Assembly: GCF_030253575.1 (NCBI RefSeq)
Contig: NC_080557.1
Location: 46,466,501-46,530,500, forward strand
Direction of reading: 5' to 3'
From: Rhododendron vialii
Lineage: Eukaryota > Streptophyta > Magnoliopsida > Ericales > Ericaceae
Length of the DNA: 64,000 nt
Made by a program: the position numbers and the translations under genes. Below are positions 47,799 through 59,124 of the stretch, piece after piece. How positions within the stretch are numbered: position 1 is the stretch's first letter; each line of letters begins with the position of its first letter. The notes under the pieces were generated by a model that was given only the letters and a program-made list of their open reading frames with translations, had not been told where the DNA came from and searched no databases.

Positions 47799-48024
47799 GA
47801 CCCGGGGACTTTGTCGAGCAGCACCCCTGCCGAGCGGGTGCCGAGAGGCCAATCCGGCCGTTTATGTCAAAATCGACGGCCTAGATCGAAACATCTTTTC
47901 TTTTTCTTTTTTTTTTAAAATTCATTCGATATCTTTGCATCCGGGCCGTCCAAAATACTTTTGGACGGTCGAGATGCGCTCGGCACCCCTGCCGAGCACC
48001 CTTGCTTGGCAGGGTCTCCCGGTC
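47799..48024. mobile_element. Foldback-like MITE with imperfect GC-rich inverted ends
   Basis: The left end (GACCCGGGGAC... CACCCCTGCCGAG...GTGCCGAG) is mirrored by the right end, whose reverse complement reads GACCGGGAGACCCTGCC... CTCGGCAGGGGTGCCGAG. The centre is T-rich. Inverted similarity covers about 45 bases per side with gaps. No clear target duplication was found. Confidence 0.5.
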
Positions 48025-48652
48025 TGACTGGGGATAGGGGCTTAGGATTCGAAATGCGGCACCGAGTTCCCCACGTACGGTCCATTAAATTTTTACTGTA
48101 TTTGAATTCCCGTTACCTGCGCCATTCAATTCGCATTTTTATTCCCTTTTTTACGTTTATTTATACATTTGTTTGACAGAATTGGTGAGCATAAAGAAGA
48201 AGAAAGCTCAACGCTTTCAGATATGCCCCCAAATACCATTGCAAGTTTAGCTTGATTATTAAATTTGATGCATTATTATTAATTTTTTAGGGGATATAGA
48301 AATACAAAAGTCAGACCTCTAAGGGGCATCTCCGTGAGGTAGACAAGTTCACGTACATTTTTTTCCATCAATTTACAATCCAACCAATTTATCTTCTATC
48401 ATGCCAGAAGGCGAAGCGGATTCAAAGTGAGGTCCAAACATGCTAGTTTAGACACCAACTTGCTTGTATGCCAATTTTCAGAAAAACTGACCGTTTGAAA
48501 TTTAAAAGTGTGCCGTTTGAGTGATTTTTTTTCCCCTTTAAGTTATGAGCTGTATTTTTTTTCTATAATTTGACATAAGTGTTGGAGAGGAAGAGCTTAA
48601 TTTCATATTGGAGATATCAAAATGTTACATAAGCCTTTAAAAAAATTTGATA

Positions 48653-48881
48653 CTCCCTCCGTCCGGATTTAATAGTCTCTCATTTAATTTTAATCGGATA
48701 AACAATGAGTTATATTTTTAAATTGGTAATGAATTTTGTATTTAATGTGGATCTTATTTGATAAATCTCAATTAGTTCTATAAGATAATATTTTCAAAAT
48801 TACATAAAATATTATAAATTTCAAAATATGATCGATTGAAAAATAACACAAACTCCAGCTATTAAATCCGGACGGATAGAG
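48653..48881. mobile_element. Stowaway-like (Tc1/mariner) MITE
   Basis: The 229-bp element starts CTCCCTCCGTCCGGATTTAA and, on the other strand, CTCTATCCGTCCGGATTTAA. It is flanked by TA on both sides (48651-48652 and 48882-48883). The terminus CTCCCTCCGTCC and the TA duplication are diagnostic of Stowaway MITEs. The interior is AT-rich and non-coding. Confidence 0.88.
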
Positions 48882-49284
48882 TATCTCTGATTTGAAGACA
48901 TGGATTAGAGATGCTCTAAGTATTAACAGAAAAAAACAGAAGAAGGAATTGCTCGACTAATTATTACTAGACTATTGTCGCTATGATATGAATGCATTTG
49001 TAGCCATGTTCTCTACAATCCCTCCATTCGTAGCCTGATTCAAAAAAACTCGTAACAGAGTACAGGGTATATAGAGAGGAAGCTCACATCACGCTCCGGC
49101 CTCGGCGCAGTTTATCAAAATGTCCGCCGGAGTGGAGTGGGGGCCACCAGGTATAGCCCCTCTGTATAGCCGTTGGAAAAGTCTGTCGAAATCGTAATTC
49201 GCGATGTCTCCTTCGTCCTATATTTTTGTCCGGCCCACAAAACGAGGACGTAAGATTAATACAATATTTGTAAGAAAAATTTAA

Positions 49285-49655
49285 ATTTTTTTTCAATTTA
49301 CTAAATATCGTTGAGTTCTTTTAATTTAAGAAAAAAATTTTGAATTTTTTCTTGAATAAATGCATTACATTTTTTATTTCTCGTTTGTGGACTGAACAAA
49401 CATTTTAAGACGGAGCCCGTCACGAAGTTAACAAAGGGGGCAAGTAGACCGAGGTCGTGTTTGGCCGGGTCAACGCTGCTGCTCCTGTTCCTTGTTATTG
49501 TGCGCCGGGAACAACGCTGGGGAGCTGTTATTGTGCGCTGCTCGGGTTTAGTGGGAACCAAGTGGAAGGTGGTGGAGTTGATAAAAAAGAAGAAGAAAAG
49601 AAGTGGAAGGTGGGGTCCACTGGTGTGGGAAATGGTTGACCTCGTTTTTTCGTAG
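49285..49655 (+). repeat. Dispersed repeat, copy 1
   Basis: This segment is about 85-90 percent identical to 52025-52397, in the same orientation. The strongest core is GGCCGGGTCAACGCTGCTGC through GGGGTCCACTGGTGTGG. Short open frames in it are in different frames in the two copies, so it is not a gene. It is probably a transposon or part of one. Confidence 0.8.
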
Positions 49656-50084
49656 AGAAATGCTACGTACAAAAAAAATATTTTTAAAGTGTATATAAAC
49701 GGCTTAGATGCACTGCACAGTGAATCTAAGCCTTTCATGTACACTTTAATGATATCTTCTTTGTTAATTTTCTTTGTCCCTAACATTCTTTTTTTTCGCA
49801 TCCTGCTCTCCTAATCTCTCTTCCTCCTATCTCTCTCTCCTCCTCTATTCTCTTTTCTTCTCTCCTCTCCTCTCTCCTAAATAAAAAGAATGGCTTTTTT
49901 CGGTTGGCACATTTCAATTTGGGACAATTTTGCCCTTTGATTTCGGCCATTTTACCAATTGCCCAAGGAGCAGATTTCCGGATGGCCATTATTGTAATTT
50001 CGCTCTTGGCCACATAGCACCCTTCAAAGTTGAACAGAGAGAATAGCCCTGTCACTCTCACCTACCGCTTATAATTTTAATTTT

Positions 50085-50085
<1 letters not shown>

Positions 50086-50117
<32 letters not shown>

Positions 50118-50940
50118 GAGTGAGTAAGGATGGCGCAGGTGGCCACAACGACGATGATGACGATAACCACGATGGCGAAGAGGCAAGGGATCTGGTTTAG
50201 GGCTTCTTCTGTGTGTTTTCTTTGTTAGATGAGGTAACTATTCAAATCTGGTTTAGGGTTTTGGTTCGGGATTTGGGGTTCCCCCTTTTTGGGGGGGCTT
50301 CCTCCGGTGTGCTTATTGGAAAAGATACATGTTGGTGCCAATGCCTTTTTTGGTTCTGTGTGTTTTTGTTTCTTTCTCCTATGCCACACAATCGAATGCT
50401 CTTCTTGTTTAAAGGGGTTAGATTGATGGCATTGAAAGCCCTAATTACGGTGATTTCGATTTTTTTAATGAATTGGATTAATGAAAGCTTGATTGCTTGT
50501 ATTAGAGTTGTTTGACTGCTTCGCTAATTAGGGCTTTCTTCCTTGTTCTTTTTATCTAGGGGATTTTTTGTAGGGGTTGGATAAAGCTATAAATGGGTTT
50601 TTAAACAAGTGTTTGGTTAATATTTTATTATACAGTGATGGATAAATACCGCAAATGAATATCACTATTAGAAATATCTACATTAAAACCTTAGCTCAGG
50701 TCGTTGGGAGGTTTAATTTTTCCGCACTCTCTCTCTCGGCCCCCTTAGTTCAGTTTTTTATTGATTTAATTTGGAAAAATGTTACCATGTTTAACAGAGT
50801 AAGACAACTGAAACATATAGAGGCATTATAGACTGAGCAAGAAAGAAGGAGAGGAAGAGATGCAAGACCTGAGGCAAGTTCGATGTGGATTGGGCTTAGA
50901 TGCATTCATGATTACACCTGAGGTATTAAACAATGCTGCA
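50086..50940 (+). other. Possible transcribed leader or small gene of unknown type
   Basis: After a (GA)n tract at 50086-50107, the ATG at 50130 opens a 32-codon frame (MAQVATTTMMTITTMAKRQG...). It could instead be cut by a donor such as GAG/GTAACT near 50229. A splice-bounded segment near 50790-50940 ends in CACCTGAG/GTATTA. Nothing is recognisable as a protein family. It may be a decayed gene start or a non-coding transcript. Confidence 0.25.
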
Positions 50941-51349
50941 TAATATTATATATTTCATTTACATGTGATTTGGTTATAATATACAGAATTTTCTACTACA
51001 TGGAATTTGAATTTGGATCTTTGTCTAATATATAATATTATAGTCCATTTACTTATGATTTGGTTATAATATACAGGATTTCCTACTACATGGAACCTGA
51101 ATTTGAATCTTTGTCTAATATATAATATTATAGTTCATTTACTTACTAGGGTTTACCCGTGTCTGAAGGTACGGCGTAACGTGAGATTTAATTAGTGACA
51201 ATTGTGCAATTAATATTATTTGAGAGAGAGGGAGAGAGCCGTAGGATTTATGGAATAAATCAATGGTTAGGATTTATAGAGAGATAAAATTCAAAAACCA
51301 TTTTCCCTTATTATGTAGATGATTTGGTTATACTTTACATAATTTTCTT

Positions 51350-51530
51350 ATGCGCACCCCGACAAATCCCATCGTTTATTAATGGAGGCCAATTAAAACC
51401 AGGCCAAAGTCGTGTATGGTCTAGTCCTAAAGGACTTGATAGTTGATAGTATATGGGAGGTTTCGAACCTGAGACTTTAGGCTGGAGCAAATCTTGAGTC
51501 TCAGCCCTTGACCACCAAGCGAACCTTTTG
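51350..51530 (-). mobile_element. tRNA-derived SINE
   Basis: On the minus strand an A-box-like CGCTTGGTGGTCAAGGGC (about 51502-51520) is followed about 30 bases later by a near-canonical B box CAGGTTCGAAACCTCC (about 51457-51472). The tail carries TTTGTCGGGGTGCGC, which resembles the 3' body of plant SINEs. The spacing matches an internal Pol III promoter, and there is no cloverleaf acceptor stem. Borders are approximate. Confidence 0.6.
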
Positions 51531-51782
51531 TTTCAACTCTCTTTGTGTCCATTTACGTGTTTGTCACAATATTTTTAACAAAAAACCATCATATGTCCCC
51601 AAATATTTATAAGTTAATTCCAAAATGTGGAATTATAAGGGTTCATAAAGGTTGGCACATCACATCGATTCTTAGATCCTTATCTTACCGTATTTACATT
51701 ATGTAAGCATCTTTACATGTAATGCCATATTTGATCCCAGTTGTATCTTTATTACTCCATATTCCTTTGACAATTGTTGGAG

Positions 51783-51902
51783 GGGTGCTGCTAAATACAA
51801 CTGCGAATTTACTACATATAGTCAATTCATAAAAAGAAATTTTTGAATTCTTTTTTATGAATTGGCTACATGTAGTAAATTCGCAGTTGTATTTAGCCGG
51901 GC
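51783..51902. repeat. Near-perfect hairpin of ~50-bp arms
   Basis: The stretch starting CTAAATACAACTGCGAATTT at 51791 is the almost exact inverse of the stretch ending AAATTCGCAGTTGTATTTAG at 51896. The loop is only a few bases. It is most likely a tiny foldback MITE; a transcript would form a long stem and might feed small-RNA production, which is inference. Confidence 0.75.
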
Positions 51903-52024
51903 CCTTGTTGGAGTGGTGTAATAACATTGATTGTTTGTAATGATTGCAGCATGGCCCAATGGAATGCTTGTTGAACACCATAGAGGCTTTTTGTGCACTC
52001 ACATAAAAATGTTTCCCTGAGCGG

Positions 52025-52397
52025 TGTTCAAATTTTTTTTAATAATTCATTAGATATCGTTGAGTTCTTTTAATTTATGAAAAAAAAATTTGAATTTTTT
52101 CTAGAAAAAACAATACTACTATTTTGTAGTTATCATTTTGTGGAGTCGACAAACATTTTGGGATGGAAGTAATAATAACAAAGGGGGTAAGTAGACCAAG
52201 GTCTTGTTTGGCCGGGTCAACGCTGCTGCTCCTACTCCTTGTTATTGTGCGTTGGGAAAAACGCTGGGGAGCTGTTATTGTGCGCTGCTCGGGTTTAGTG
52301 GGAACCAGGTGGAAGGTGGTGGTGTCGATAAAAAAAAAAATTTGAGTGGAAGGTGGGGTCCACTGGTGTGGAAATGGTTGACCTCGTTTTCGTAAAT
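52025..52397 (+). repeat. Dispersed repeat, copy 2
   Basis: Second copy of the repeat at 49285-49655, with the same internal order: ATATCGTTGAGTTCTTTTAA, then ACAAACATTTT, then GGCCGGGTCAACGCTGC. It differs by point changes and by indels in the A-rich tract near 52330. The two copies lie about 2.4 kb apart. Confidence 0.8.
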
Positions 52398-52404
52398 TAG
52401 GAGT

Positions 52405-52685
52405 ACAGATTTTACAGGAGTATCTTTGAAAACGTTCGAATGATAATTAATACTTCGTTTCGGAACGTAAAATAAGTATTTATTTTTTAAAAAAGTAATT
52501 TCAAGCTCAAAAATATGTTTACGTAAATAATTTTCTTACTAATATGAATCTTATTTAATAGATCTCATCAAGATCTTTAATACGGTGCAAAAAAAAATTA
52601 ATTTTTTTTTCATTTATATTATTTTTGAGTTTGAAAATGTGAAATAAGCTGCTTATTTTTTAAGAAAGTTTCTGGAACGGGGCCT
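52405..52685. mobile_element. MITE family member, copy 1
   Basis: The ends (TTTCGGAACGTAAAATAAG at the left; GTTCCAGAAACTTTCTTAAAA on the reverse strand at the right) and inner AT-rich arms are roughly inverted. A conserved middle (TAATACGGTGCAAAAAAAAA with AGATCTCATCAAGATCTT) recurs inverted near 58440-58500, which shows a dispersed family. Borders are approximate. Confidence 0.5.
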
Positions 52686-52702
52686 AAAAGTCCTACAATC
52701 AG

Positions 52703-52964
52703 TACCGACCGAAACCGTAGGGAAATCGTACCGACGGCTACGTCGGGTCGTCTCCAGCCACCGAACAATTGATCCGAGCCGTTCAAAAATTCCAAAAAAA
52801 AAAAACGAGGGGGCCCTCGCATGAATCAACAGCATCACATGTGTGTAGGGTGCTTGATCTAAACACCTTATTTTCCGTATATCTATGGCTCGGATCGGCC
52901 ATCCGGTGGCCCGAGACTGCCCGGCGCGGCCGTCGGTATGATTTTCCTACGGTTTCGGTCGGTA
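52703..52964. mobile_element. Foldback MITE with ~80-bp terminal inverted repeats
   Basis: Starting TACCGACCGAAACCGTAGGG at the left and at the right on the reverse strand (TACCGACCGAAACCGTAGGA), about 80 bases of inverted similarity run inward through ACCGACGGC to GATCCGAGCC. The 262-bp element is GC-rich at its ends and has no coding capacity. Flanks CCTACAAT and CCTATAAA hint at an 8-bp duplication. Confidence 0.72.
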
Positions 52965-54061
52965 CCTATAAATTTTCTGGATAATTAATTCAAAAATTTA
53001 TATATACCGGACCAGTTTGGACCCAAATATTTGATCGTAATTGTTCACTTGAAGAACTCATCAAGAAGAACGTCCATGCCGATAATCAGTTTGATCAGCA
53101 TTTATTCGATGCATCAACAAATCAAGGTTGTGTGAGGAAAAAAAAAAAGGAGAGCCGAACATGGTTAGTAACTTCAACATTATATTTTTTCTCTTGCACA
53201 AACTCAATTTTTTCATGTACCGAATGAGGTCCGAGCAAACTGGTTCTCGGAACGGATATTCATCTCGACGAGGTCAATAAAACCCAAAAAGATGAGAACT
53301 CGAGGGGAGTGGACATCAGGGAAAGTGCACAGGAACTCCCTCCCACTTTGGAACCCACCAGACATGACATACCATTCGATCAAAGCTAGGAGCCTAGGAC
53401 TAGCGAAAATAGTATACAAAACACAAACAAAAAGAATGGAATGGTTTTGAGCTCTTTCATGTTAGATTTGTGGAGCTCATGAATTATTGCTTACTCAAGC
53501 TTGATCTTGGAAGTATGGCTTCTTGTTTTTTTTTTTTTTTGCTCAGAAAAGAAGTATGGCTTGTTACATATATAAACACGGCCATCAACCAGAGAGAAGC
53601 CAATCGTCGTCAGCCAGAGAGAAGCCAATCTCAATGAATAATTACCAATGTGATGGAGAGTTTCTTATCATCTCTAAAGAACATGAACCACCGTATAGTT
53701 TGAGGCAACAACACCAACAAAAGCAGACCCAATGTTAGAAACATGAAACAAGAAACAAAGAGAGAAGATAATCAATGGCACCGCTCAATACAACTTAAGC
53801 CTGGAAAAGAAGTGGGGAAATGAGAAGATAATCCCTTAGCATTTGATGGCTTGCCATGGGGAATTCACGAATCAGAAAAAGTTGTAACGATATGAAAAGG
53901 TTATTGAGGTCGGCAAAAAACAACATACTTGCAGTTAATACTTAGTAATACTCAACATCGCATGATTGGCTAAACTATTTGCATCATCTCCATAATTTTA
54001 GTGCTCCTATACCCCTATTTTTCGGCGTGGGATTGTTGCCTGCCCCTTGCCCAGAACAATG

Positions 54062-57000
54062 CTATTGTTTCCTTCCCCTTCCCTTCTTGGCTGGCTGTAC
54101 TTCCATTTGCTCTTTTCCTGTAACTTCTGTTATATCCGCTGAAGAAAGGAGGGACATAGGGATGTTACACAGGAGAATTATTGAAGCATGCAAGATTAAA
54201 AGGCAAAAAAGAAAACGAGAAGTAAGAAACATTTACAAACATTTCTAAAAAAATGTCTAAATAGCACCAATTAGTAACTTCAAATGGAAGGGGATAGCTC
54301 CACATCCCGTTTGTCACATTGTAAAAAATGAGGAGCCTTTACCTCAAACTCAAAGGGAACCTTGGGACACCCAATGGAAAATAAATCCCGTTGAGGTTTG
54401 TACAGCCCCTTGAATTAGTTCTTATCCATTTCATATTGCATGCATAATAGACCAAAGGTGGGGGGAAAAAGAGCATTGAATGCAAATGGGATTCTGTTCG
54501 AACTAAAAGAGGCACAAAGTTGGATATAAAACCATGACAATAATAGTGTTCGTGAAATAATGGGCCTATTCTAGACAAGACACTAATCTAGTATCCCCTC
54601 AGGGATCTCATCTCCCAGCAACTGTAATGCGTGTGTTCATAGACAAGTACGTCAGTACGTGTATCGAACTTCAATTTGGGTCAAAGAACAAGATACCTTC
54701 AGGACCACGAGACATTAATGTGAAGAATATATTGTTGAGCTTCTCCATCTTCTTAGCATCCTGTGCCTGGTCCGTCTTAAACTTGAGACACTAGTAAGAA
54801 AAGGAAAAAAACCAATCTGATTAAAGAAGACAAGACTTCCAATGGAAAGTAAAGAATTAAAAAAAAGACATAGCAGGAACTCGGGCTTTCACAAGTATAG
54901 TAGTATCTGGTATACTTGTAGGTATCTAAATTTTAGCATGTTTTTTTGTAAGTCACTATTTGTATATAATAAGCTAGCTGCAAGATAAATTAGGGTGCTC
55001 TGGGCACTCTCACTCCAGAGAATCTCCTGGACAAATCTTGGACAAAGAGCAGCGTCAACCTCCACACAAAAATTCGTCACATCATAAGAAAGCTGCAGAT
55101 TTTCACTAGAAGATTTCGGCTTTCGTTCGTGTCAGAACTATAACCAAAAGATATAGAGAAGTTTGTACGTCAACAAAGAGAAAGCATGTAACAGAGCAAC
55201 TCTCAGAAATCTAGGCACGGCAAACATCAAGAGCGAAACATTTGTTACCTTATCTACAGTTGGGGACAGAGACACAAAATGGAAGCCGTACTAGACTTGA
55301 GCCACAGTTGGAAAGCATTTATGTACAAAACTCAGCTAATAGATTAATAGAGAACCAAAGACAGTAGGCGATAGGGGTGTGCAAAAAAACGAGACCCGAT
55401 GAACCCGACCCGACCCGACCCGAAGGGTTTCGGGCGGGGCCGAACATATGGTTCGGTCGGGTACGGGTAGACTTTTCCAAAAAAATCAGTTTTCCGTTCG
55501 GGGTTCTGTTTTTTCTTACCCGACCCGACCAAAAGGCAACGAATACATATAGTTTACTTCGGGTTTGGCCGGACCCGACCAAAACCCGACCCGACCAAAA
55601 AATCGGTTACACGGACGGGTATCCCCCCTCCTTCGGTCCGGGTTCGGGTCCCAAAAAAATGATAACCGACTGGTCGGGTTGGGTTCGGAGCCGAACCCGA
55701 CCCGTCCGACCCGTGCACACCCCTAGTAGGCGATATAGAGAAGGCTTCCTTCTACTTTGTCTTACATGGATATAATTCCTCTTAACAGTCAACAACCACC
55801 TGCTTTAGGAAAGAGCGCAATTATTATTTTTGTCTAAATTCAGGATCTAAAGGGACACAAAATATTTGTACAAAGCGGAACCCTCCCAACTAATTCTTCC
55901 AGACAACTCCAGCTTTTACACTGGAAATATGCAACTTTCCTGTTCCAAAAGATCAATAATATCCAACTTTTTCAAACACTTTAGCAGCTTTCTCTATTTA
56001 CCACAACAACTTTCCAAATGCAAAAAATCATTGGCAAGTCACTCATCACACTACAGCTCATTTTCACATTGACACTGTATAGCACCCTAATAGTAAGACT
56101 ACTAGACTCCGAAAGCAAATATCAAATGAAAAGAAAAGCATCGGGCTTTCATTATTTATGGTGTTTCTGTGACACCTTGAACATAAAGTTTTGCCTAAAC
56201 AATGAACTATAAATTAGAGACTCATTTCTCCTTCTAAATCTAGGACTGCATTTTTCATACCTGAAAGTGATTTCCAGCCTTCAAACTAATCAATGACAAT
56301 TTAGGCCAACGATTTGTTTGCAAACTTCTTTATCGAAGTCCTATTGTATCTTCACGAGAGAAAAATATGTAAATTTAAAGGAAGATGATTGAAAAACCTA
56401 GAATTGCAGCATTTCAAGTGAAACCTTTGGACGATACAAGGAAAATGACATTAGGCCTGGCCAGTTTCACATATTGATTCTTGTCAAAACTAAAGAGTGT
56501 ATTACCAGTCTTTAATCCAACTGTTGCCTATAGATATCCTTTAAAAACCATCTAATCACATCTTGATTCAGTAATTCTGCACAATACCATACGGCAGGAT
56601 ATAATGAAGAGGTAAGCATGGATTATAGCCTCCCAGCCTTTCGCGCATAAAAAATTCTAACAAATCCTAAAGAAACAACAGGGAACATTAAGGAAACAAT
56701 AGGCTTAAAGTAAGCATGGATCATAGCCTTCCAGCCTTTCGCGCAATAAAAAATTCTAACAAATCATAAAGAAACAACAGGGAACATTAAGGAAACAATT
56801 GGCTTAAAGTTGAAGGGCAAAGCACAAAACCCACACGGCATTCTTGACCAAAAGTAATGTGGTCTTCTAGGAATATCATAATTAGTAGGCTCCGACTAGT
56901 AAAAAGCTTTCAAGATTTCCACATCACGAATCCATAGTTGTAACAAACTCAAGCATACAAAAATAAAAAATGAACTTATTCTCTTCGAAAATGACTTGGC

Positions 57001-57774
57001 TATAGCTCATCATCAAGATGCTGAAAGCCTAAAAGAATTGAGCTCGTAGGCTGACGATTATGGATTACATGGTAACAAACTAAATCTCAGCATGTTTAAT
57101 ATAGAAAATACTAATACTAATATTATTGCAATCTAGGAGTCAACAAGACATTGTAAATTTCAGTTTACGATGATAATCCACATAAAAAATAACGAGTGAA
57201 AGTATTTCTCAATCTTCAGTTTGGATCAGGCAGAGAAGTCCATGTTCCTCTCTGTTATTGCATCCCCTTGTTTCTTAGTCACATTCAAATAATCCAACAA
57301 TCTCAAAGTTATCTAATAACAAAGCACAACACGACAACATCATTGATGCCGTCAATACTAAGATGAAGTACAGATATCCCAAAACATATTCACACCAATT
57401 AACACATAAATTGTGGAAAAGGGAAAAAAATTTCATAAAGGGGGACCAAAATGAGGGAGAAGTAACGCGTACCTCACGGTTATCGGTGACCTTGAGCACT
57501 AATTTACCATCACAGTGTCTGTACTTCATCGTATAACGCGTCTGTATCCCATTGTGGTTCAAGAAGACCAAGAAAAGAGTGAAAACATATCAGGAAAACG
57601 GAACAATCAGTACAATCAAACGAAATTGAACGTAACAGCAGTAATATGGATCTATTGAGCAAGTAACGGAGAGAAAGAAGTGTGAGTGCAGGAAGGGATT
57701 ACGGATTCGGGATCGGCGCGGAACAACTGGACGGATTTCTCCACGAAATCGTCCCATGATGTGACGTAAACCAT
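54062..57774 (-). CDS. SRP9: Signal recognition particle 9 kDa subunit (SRP9)
   Basis: Four exons, 57774-57703, 57541-57473, 54790-54697 and 54138-54062, join in frame into 103 residues, the usual plant SRP9 length. Exon 1 gives MVYVTSWDDFVEKSVQLFRA, exon 2 TRYTMKYRHCDGKLVLKVTD, exon 3 CLKFKTDQAQDAKKMEKLNN and onward, and exon 4 TEVTGKEQMEVQPAKKGRGR with KQ at the end. All junctions are GT-AG. SRP9 pairs with SRP14 on the Alu domain of cytosolic SRP RNA and mediates elongation arrest during co-translational targeting to the ER. The upstream open frame that reaches back to about 57894 is leader; the chosen ATG matches the conserved MVY start. Intron 2 is 2.7 kb and carries a hAT MITE and a tandem duplication. 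Confidence 0.95.
55372..55725. mobile_element. hAT-type MITE in SRP9 intron 2
   Basis: The 354-bp element has ends TAGGGGTGTGCA and (reverse strand) TAGGGGTGTGCACGGGTCGG. It is flanked by a perfect 8-bp duplication GTAGGCGA (55364-55371 and 55726-55733). The interior is dominated by ACCCGACCCG repeats in both orientations. The TAGGGGTGTGCACGGGT terminus and the 8-bp duplication are characteristic of a common plant hAT MITE type. The perfect duplication suggests a fairly recent insertion. Confidence 0.9.
56612..56809. repeat. 98-bp tandem duplication in SRP9 intron 2
   Basis: Copies at 56612-56709 and 56710-56809 share GTAAGCATGGATxATAGCCT, CCAGCCTTTCGCGCA and GGGAACATTAAGGAAACAAT. They differ at only a handful of sites, so the duplication is recent. 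Confidence 0.9.
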
Positions 57775-58369
57775 GTTCGCTAGCAGTGGAAGAGAGGCGA
57801 AGAAGAATTGAAGACAACCCAGAGTCCCGTCGTCGATCCCTGGGATGAGTGAGGTGTTTGGGTTTGGGGTTTTCTTGGAATGCGTCCAAGGCATATTTAT
57901 ATGTTCCGAATCGGGTTTGGGTTACTACCGGGTAGAAGTGTCAAACAGCCCGGCCCGTTTAGCTCTGTGTCGGCCTGTTTATCTTTATCGGGCTGTGTTG
58001 GCCCTGTTTACTTTATCAGTAGGTCTTGTTTATTTTATTGTGTCATGACGTGTCATTTTTTATTAAGAAAGTGAACTTTAAAACTCTATAAAAGTGTATA
58101 AATTTTAAGGTACTCTATCCTATTATAAAATAGTGCACCCTAAAATATTATGAAAGTGCCTAAACCTTATGATCCTACCTTATCCTACTCTAGGATACTC
58201 TAAAATGGACTTAAGACCATAAAATTAATAGGTGGATTTTTGGACAAGACTAATTTTCTAATGAATTATTGCTGTTTTTGGAATTTATTATGTGTATTTT
58301 ATCAATCTGTATGTTGTTTCAGAATCTTCCTAGGTCGGTCGGCCGATGCATTTTCCGAGGGTTTGGTGT

Positions 58370-58640
58370 TTCATTTTTGGAAAACGAATGTAATTTTAAA
58401 CTCAAATATAATGAAAATGAAAAATATTTTTTTAATTTTTTTTGCACCGTTTAAAAGATCTTAATGAGATCTATCAAACAAGATCCATATTGGTAGGAAA
58501 ATTATTTACGTAAACACATAATAATTGGTAAACACGTTTAATAGTACAGTATTGTCATTTTAATTTTTTTTAAAAATTACTTCTCTTATTAAGGCTTCGT
58601 TCTTATTTTTCAAGCACTTATTTCACATTTTATGAAACAG
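58370..58640. mobile_element. MITE family member, copy 2 (inverted)
   Basis: The central GCACCGTTTAAAAGATCTTA with AATGAGATCTATCAAACAAGA is the inverse counterpart of the middle of the 52405-52685 element. The AT-rich arms and TTATTTACGTAAACA also match. It lies upstream of the ankyrin gene. Borders are approximate. Confidence 0.45.
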
Positions 58641-59124
58641 TTCATTCTCTCACAATCTCTTCTAATTCAAAGAATAATGAATTTACAAAAATAATTAAAA
58701 ATAAGTATTTATTTTTAAAATTCATTATTTCTCGTCAAAACGGTTTTTATTTTTATTTTTGTTTTTGTCATTTATCGTAGCTTGCGCGCGAAGCTACTTG
58801 AACAGCGACAAAACAAAAAATACGTCTCCGTCAAATCAACACAACGTGGCACCCCGCCACTCGCCTAACCGTACGCCTCCCACTCTGCCATTTCCACCCC
58901 CAGTTTTCGAATGTCGCGCTCTCTCTCTCTCTCTCTCTACACATCCCCTTCTATATTCCCTGTTTGTTCTCTGCCAAATCTTCCCCAGTATTCTCGCAAA
59001 TACCTCCCTCTCGATAACACCAACCAAACTCTCCCTTAATCACTCTTCCCCCATTTCCTTCTATATATATATATATACACACTCCTGTACTCCACCCTCA
59101 AACATTGTTTTAGAGCTGACGGCA

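Noticed and set aside
55319..55795. Several overlapping 60-130-codon frames rich in Arg, Pro, Gly and Thr
   Set aside because: They come from the ACCCGACCCG repeats of the hAT MITE and occur on both strands.
57775..57894. 40-residue N-terminal extension of SRP9 exon 1
   Set aside because: SRP9 proteins begin at MVY; the upstream frame has no family resemblance and fits a leader.
58759..59124. N-terminal extension of the frame upstream of the ankyrin gene ATG
   Set aside because: The sequence is a CT- and TA-rich leader with low-complexity translation; exon 1 from 59125 splices in phase to the first recognisable coding exon.
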